From the NCBI GenBank assembly GCA_017525245.1, contig JAFXTE010000012.1:1-64000 (forward strand): a stretch of 64,000 bases of DNA. Direction: 5' to 3'. The position numbers and the translations under genes were made by a program. The stretch comes from Bacteroidales bacterium. Its GTDB lineage: Bacteria > Bacteroidota > Bacteroidia > Bacteroidales > WCHB1-69. Numbering within the stretch: the stretch's first letter is position 1; every line of letters begins with the position of its first letter. Positions 60,321-64,000 of this stretch are shown here, piece after piece. The notes beneath the pieces were generated by a model, which saw nothing but the letters and a program-made list of their open reading frames with translations, ran no database searches and was not told the DNA's origin.

Positions 60321-62573
60321 TCACAAAACCGTGATTGCTCCCTTGTGCCAAGAAGCCACTCCTTCATAATCGACAATACGGAGGATGTAGGTGTAAGTGG
60401 CACCGAGGAAGAGTTTGCCGTTTTCAGTGCCGTTCCATTCGAAATCCTTGTTGGTGGTGTGATAGACGACCACACCATGGCGGTTGTAAACTGTGAATTC
60501 CAATTCTTTGATGAGGTTGCTCTGCGGGATGAAAAAGTAATCGTTCACGCCATCTTGGACACTCGGTGTGAAGGAATTGGGCAGATTCAGGAAGGGTTTG
60601 CAGGCCGGAATGACGATGCTTCCGCTGGCAGAGCAGCTGTCCTTGTTGATGATTTCCACAGAGTAGCTTCCAGGTTCGGTAATCGTGATGTAAGGGGATG
60701 TCTCCCCATTTGTCCACTTGTATTGCAGTATGGCGTCGGTGCTTTCGGCGGTCAAATTGGTGGTGAACGCCTCGCAGTAGTCCGGGTCGGAGGTGATTTC
60801 CACCTTGGGCTTGCGGATGTAGAGTGTGACATCCACAATGCTGTCGCATCCGTTCCAAGCCAGATTGTCGTAAGTGACACGTCGTGTGCCTTCGGTGGAC
60901 CAGGTGTGGTTTTCACCGAAATAGGCCTGGTCGAACACGTATGGTAGCTTTTCCTCGCAGGTGTACACCGTGTCTTTGGTCATCGTGTCCCGAATGGCTT
61001 TCAAGTCAAGGAAAATGCTTTTTATAGTGTCCATGCTGCATTTCTGCGCTGAATCTTGAATGCTGATTTTGATGATGGCTTCTCCGGTGAGCGTGTCTAT
61101 AAAGGGATACTGAAAGATGTAGTTTGTGGTAGCGGTGTTTTGGGTTATGGGGATGAAGTTGTTCGTTTGCAAGTTTTTGATATACCACTGGATGAGTTGC
61201 GTGTTCTGATAGTTGGTGTCCCAGTCAGCAGTGGCCGATGTTGGCGGGGTGACGGTGTATATTTTGCTGGAGTCGATGAGTTGCGCTCTCAAGTCGCAGT
61301 TGTTGAACAGTTGTTTGAAAGTGAAATCCGGCTCCAGAAAGTAGGACATGACGTTGGCTTCATAGATGAAGGGGACACCGGTGTAAGACTTCATTTCGCA
61401 GCGGTAGTAGGGCCATAGTCTTCCGCCTGGTTGGGAAAGCAGCACGTCTCTGTCTATATAAATATCATAGCTTCCGTTGGAAGTGATGCCGGCCGGCGGA
61501 TTATCCAAATCGAAATAACGGTTGTTCGCGTCTGTGGCATTATATCCATAGTGCCACTCGTAAGAGTTCTCGAGGAATCCCCAAGGTACGGACAAGTGGA
61601 TGGGTTCAGTTCCGCAAGCGTCCACCTTGATGGCTCCTGGAATCATCTTGGCGGCAAACAGAGCGTATGCCCAGTGGTATTGGGCGCCGCACGCTCTCAC
61701 ACGAATACGCAACTTCACCGATTTGTTTTGCTCGGCGTAGGTTTTCAAATCAAATGCGATAGGTTTTGCCTCAAACCATTTGACAGTATAACTTGAACGG
61801 CCGGATGTTTGATTGGAAGGACATTCACGGTATGGGAATGTTGTGGGTGTGGCTTGTGGGAATGCCCAGTAATAGGTGTTCAGTTGCAGGGCATCAGACC
61901 AAACATGGTGGTCTTGGGACGAGTTGCTCCCACTGGGCACAGCAAGGAAGCGGTTGTAAGGCCAGTTGGTGTTGGGCACCTCATTCGCAGTGCCGTTGGA
62001 TGCTTCTGTCGGATAATAGCCGCCCTGTATGACATTTCCTGTCTGCCCGTCCAGCACCTCAATGTAGAAACGCGGGTTGTAACTTGCTTCGTGATAGTCA
62101 ACATCCTCTTCCGCGAAAGAGAAATAGACCAACAGGGTGCTTTCATCTTCTTGTGGGTAGAACCAATATTCTATTTGGGAGTTCCCTGTGCATACGTCGC
62201 ATCCGTCACTACAGTCGTTACACCCAATCATGATAACCGTGTCCTGATGTTCCCCGGGAATACCAGACCAGGAAGGCAGAAGGTAAGATTCATGTTGGTA
62301 TGTGTTACCCACTTGGAAACATCTGCAGGGGTCATTCGAAGGCGTGGTGACCAGTTTGTGTGAAGTGCGGTTTCCGTATGAGTAGATGCCGGAATAGGAT
62401 TCATAGTTGTCTTGACCTGAACCATGGTTGGTGGAAAGTTTGACGTATGGATGGTTTTGATAGTCGAGTGTCATGAAATTCAGCGGTCCTTGAGCCGGTG
62501 TCCATGGCGCATATTGTGCGGCACAAGTCAGACATATCAAAACACAGGTGGTTAGGGCGAATATCTTTTTCAT
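60321..62573 (-). CDS. Large exported protein with gliding-motility C-terminal (type B sorting) domain
   Basis: A 750-residue protein with a signal peptide (1-~19, ending TCAAQ). Beta-rich modules follow, including Ig/PKD-like segments (SDPDYCEAFTTNLTAESTDAILQYKWTNGE, split). The C-terminal ~90 residues (NLPNSFTPSVQDGVNDYFFIP...EFTVYNRHGVVVYHTTNKDFEWNGTENG...GTYTYILRIVDYEG) are a gliding-motility-associated CTD, used as a type B T9SS signal. Probably displayed on or released from the surface. Monocistronic. No enzymatic domain was recognised. Confidence 0.87.
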   Translation of the reverse strand: MKKIFALTTCVLICLTCAAQYAPWTPAQGPLNFMTLDYQNHPYVKLSTNHGSGQDNYESYSGIYSYGNRTSHKLVTTPSNDPCRCFQVGNTYQHESYLLPSWSGIPGEHQDTVIMIGCNDCSDGCDVCTGNSQIEYWFYPQEDESTLLVYFSFAEEDVDYHEASYNPRFYIEVLDGQTGNVIQGGYYPTEASNGTANEVPNTNWPYNRFLAVPSGSNSSQDHHVWSDALQLNTYYWAFPQATPTTFPYRECPSNQTSGRSSYTVKWFEAKPIAFDLKTYAEQNKSVKLRIRVRACGAQYHWAYALFAAKMIPGAIKVDACGTEPIHLSVPWGFLENSYEWHYGYNATDANNRYFDLDNPPAGITSNGSYDIYIDRDVLLSQPGGRLWPYYRCEMKSYTGVPFIYEANVMSYFLEPDFTFKQLFNNCDLRAQLIDSSKIYTVTPPTSATADWDTNYQNTQLIQWYIKNLQTNNFIPITQNTATTNYIFQYPFIDTLTGEAIIKISIQDSAQKCSMDTIKSIFLDLKAIRDTMTKDTVYTCEEKLPYVFDQAYFGENHTWSTEGTRRVTYDNLAWNGCDSIVDVTLYIRKPKVEITSDPDYCEAFTTNLTAESTDAILQYKWTNGETSPYITITEPGSYSVEIINKDSCSASGSIVIPACKPFLNLPNSFTPSVQDGVNDYFFIPQSNLIKELEFTVYNRHGVVVYHTTNKDFEWNGTENGKLFLGATYTYILRIVDYEGVASWHKGAITVL

Positions 62574-62674
62574 AATAAAGAAAATTTACTCTTATAACGA
62601 AATTTTTCTTTGGATGTTACATGCTCTCTTGTAAATTAAGAATTGTGAAATCGGGTTGACGCAAAAAAATGTAC

Positions 62675-62765
62675 CTTTCTTCTGAAATTATGGAGACGTT
62701 TCATGAAACGTCTCTACAGCATCAATTTCATCTGTCTGTGTGTATTCGTATTTTATGTATATTTG
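62675..62765 (+). repeat. Promoter-bearing 91-bp repeat, copy 2
   Basis: Matches 47809-47899 in inverted orientation (7 mismatches, no gaps). It contains the 28-bp palindrome (62690-62717) and ends in a -7 box, TATATTTG (62758-62765), 28 bp before the ATG at 62793. Confidence 0.85.
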
Positions 62766-62792
62766 CCGTTTCAATAAAAACAGTGTTGAGGT

Positions 62793-63485
62793 ATGAAAAA
62801 ATCGGACATTATCGTTATAGCAGTCATTGTGTTGTGCCTGCTGCCATTCTTTCTGTTTGACAGCGTTTATGATGCATATTGTGCGGCCAACCAACGTTTC
62901 CCGTTGTGGATGGCATTCCTGAAGTTCGGCATTCTGGCCACCTTCGGGGAGATGCTCGGCAGCCGCGTGAAGACAGGACAGTACTACCATAAGGGCTTCG
63001 GCCTTGCCCCGAAATTCGTGGTCTGGGGACTTCTCGGCATGTGGATTGCTCTGGCAATGAACGTTTTCCGCCTCGGCGTGCCGGCTTTCATGGAACGTTA
63101 CGCGGCTTTCAGCGGAATTTCCGCGGCCATGTCCGAGCCGATGTCGTGGCTGAAACTCCTCGGCGCCTTCTGTGTCAGCGTGATGATGAACACCGCTTTC
63201 GCACCTGTCTTCATGACCGTCCACAAAATCTCCGATATGCACATCAACGAGCACGGCGGCGCTTTCTCGTCACTGTTCAAGCCCGTTGCCGTCAAACGGC
63301 ACATTTGCGAGATGGACTGGGGTGTGCAGTGGGGCTTCGTCTTCAAGAAGACCATCCCGCTGTTCTGGATTCCCGCCCACACGCTCACTTTCTGTCTGCC
63401 ACAGGATCTCCAAGTCCTCTTCGCTGCCTTCTGTAGCGTCATCCTCGGACTCTTCCTGTCAATCGCCGCGAAGAAAGGGAAGTAG
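62793..63485 (+). CDS. Multi-pass membrane protein, weakly Mpv17/PMP22-like
   Basis: A 230-residue integral membrane protein with four to five hydrophobic segments (IIVIAVIVLCLLPFFLF; FVVWGLLGMWIALAMNVF; LLGAFCVSVMMNTAFAPVFM; VLFAAFCSVILGLFLSI). The C-terminal block FKKTIPLFWIPAHTLTFCLP resembles the Mpv17/PMP22 signature (W-x-P...NFxxVP). The function is unknown. Expression is expected from the promoter inside the 91-bp repeat. It is followed by TTGGCTATTAGC-type repeat words. Confidence 0.65.
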   Translation: MKKSDIIVIAVIVLCLLPFFLFDSVYDAYCAANQRFPLWMAFLKFGILATFGEMLGSRVKTGQYYHKGFGLAPKFVVWGLLGMWIALAMNVFRLGVPAFMERYAAFSGISAAMSEPMSWLKLLGAFCVSVMMNTAFAPVFMTVHKISDMHINEHGGAFSSLFKPVAVKRHICEMDWGVQWGFVFKKTIPLFWIPAHTLTFCLPQDLQVLFAAFCSVILGLFLSIAAKKGK

Positions 63486-63529
63486 CTGTTGGTTTTGGCT
63501 GTTGGCTATTAGCTATTGGCTGGCAAAAA

Positions 63530-64000
63530 TTAGTACAAGAAATTATTGTACGGATAGATTTGGATATGTAGCTTCTTGATTTCTTCGTACAAGAAATCCT
63601 TCATTTCGTTGACGTTTTCCTTCGTTTTGGCGGAGATGAAGAGCGTTTTTGGACCGAGTTTCGCCATCCAGGTGGCTTTCAGCTCGTCTAATGTGATGTT
63701 CTCTTTGGTCTTCGGCGTGAGGTCGTCTTCCGCCTTCTCCACCCATGAGTATTGGTCTATCTTGTTGAAGATGATGACGGTGGGCTTACCGCCGCAGTCG
63801 ATTTCGTCTAATGTCCGCTGCACGGTTTGGATATGCTCCTCGAAGTCGGGATGGCTGATATCGACAACGTGCAGCAGCAGGTGTGTCTCACGGACTTCGT
63901 CGAGCGTTGATTTGAAAGACTCCACGAGGCCGTGCGGGAGTTTGCGGATAAACCCTACCGTGTCAGAGAGCAAAAATGGCAGGTTTTGGAAAACGACTTT
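63530..64000 (-). CDS. hflX: Ribosome-associated GTPase HflX, C-terminal part (runs off the window)
   Basis: The frame is open to the window edge; the N-terminus and G1 motif lie beyond 64000. Visible are LLSDTVGFIRKLPHGLVESF (G3 region), DEVRETHLLLHVVDISHPDFE, IIFNKIDQYS (G4 NKID) and LFISAKTKENV (G5 SAK), plus a short C-terminal tail. HflX splits stalled 70S ribosomes under stress. Motifs seen are intact. Confidence 0.93.
   Translation of the reverse strand, partial: KVVFQNLPFLLSDTVGFIRKLPHGLVESFKSTLDEVRETHLLLHVVDISHPDFEEHIQTVQRTLDEIDCGGKPTVIIFNKIDQYSWVEKAEDDLTPKTKENITLDELKATWMAKLGPKTLFISAKTKENVNEMKDFLYEEIKKLHIQIYPYNNFLY

Overview
The window reads as chromosomal DNA of a Bacteroidales bacterium (Bacteroidota). 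Three lines of evidence support this. Promoters carry the Bacteroidota -7 box TAnnTTTG, sometimes with an upstream TTG. Four secreted proteins end in type IX secretion (T9SS/gliding) sorting domains at 38118, 54669, 59126 and 60321. The gene content (DUF3857 proteins, DUF5618, GldI-like FKBP lipoprotein, PorV-like barrel, AURKAIP1/COX24-like 29-residue protein) is typical of that phylum. T9SS cargo argues against classical gut Bacteroides and for another, probably uncultivated, Bacteroidales lineage (inference).

Layout. 1-3.5 kb: accessory DNA with an ISAs1 insertion sequence and an Rpn-type nuclease gene, each behind a copy of the same ~400-bp leader. 3.5-20.6 kb: mostly housekeeping genes (NUC1 nuclease, recX, rng, a small ribosome-type protein, HU, deoC, PorV-like barrel, rRNA methyltransferase, glycosyltransferase, second Rpn gene, cytidylate-kinase-like, guanine deaminase, RsmI-like, tRNA-Leu/Gly, ddh, phosphopantetheinyl transferase, pseudouridine synthase, flavodoxin). 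20.6-32 kb: an AT-richer accessory island. 32-64 kb: core genes again (ABC ATPase, mutL, aspartate kinase, tex, three FKBP lipoproteins, nrnA, two DUF3857 proteins, a hemerythrin/LuxR pair, T9SS cargo, dus, hflX).

The most interesting locus is 21.0-29.6 kb. A WYL-type regulator (22927-23937) precedes a 1443-residue cytosolic protein (24009-28340). That protein carries a type I methylase-like core whose catalytic NPPF motif has become ILPF, then a specificity-subunit-like target-recognition segment, then a histidine-kinase-like helix and a complete HATPase domain. The next gene (28393-29559) encodes a canonical receiver domain fused to a helical C-terminal domain with an R-x6-H-H motif. I read the pair as a two-component system whose sensor was built from a probably dead restriction-modification M+S module, coupled to a possible effector. 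It looks like an undescribed DNA-sensing signalling or defence system. A divergent AlbA_2/HATPase gene and a 12-bp tandem-repeat array flank it on the left. A small membrane peptide, a frameshifted rmuC and the 3' remnant of a second AlbA_2 gene flank it on the right.

Intergenic DNA is unusually rich in repeats. There are six copies of a 28-bp palindrome, two of them inside a 91-bp promoter-carrying repeat placed upstream of unrelated genes. There are ~55-bp GC-rich direct repeats before both DUF3857 genes, and many degenerate hexamer arrays. Coordinates were read by eye; no database search was run.
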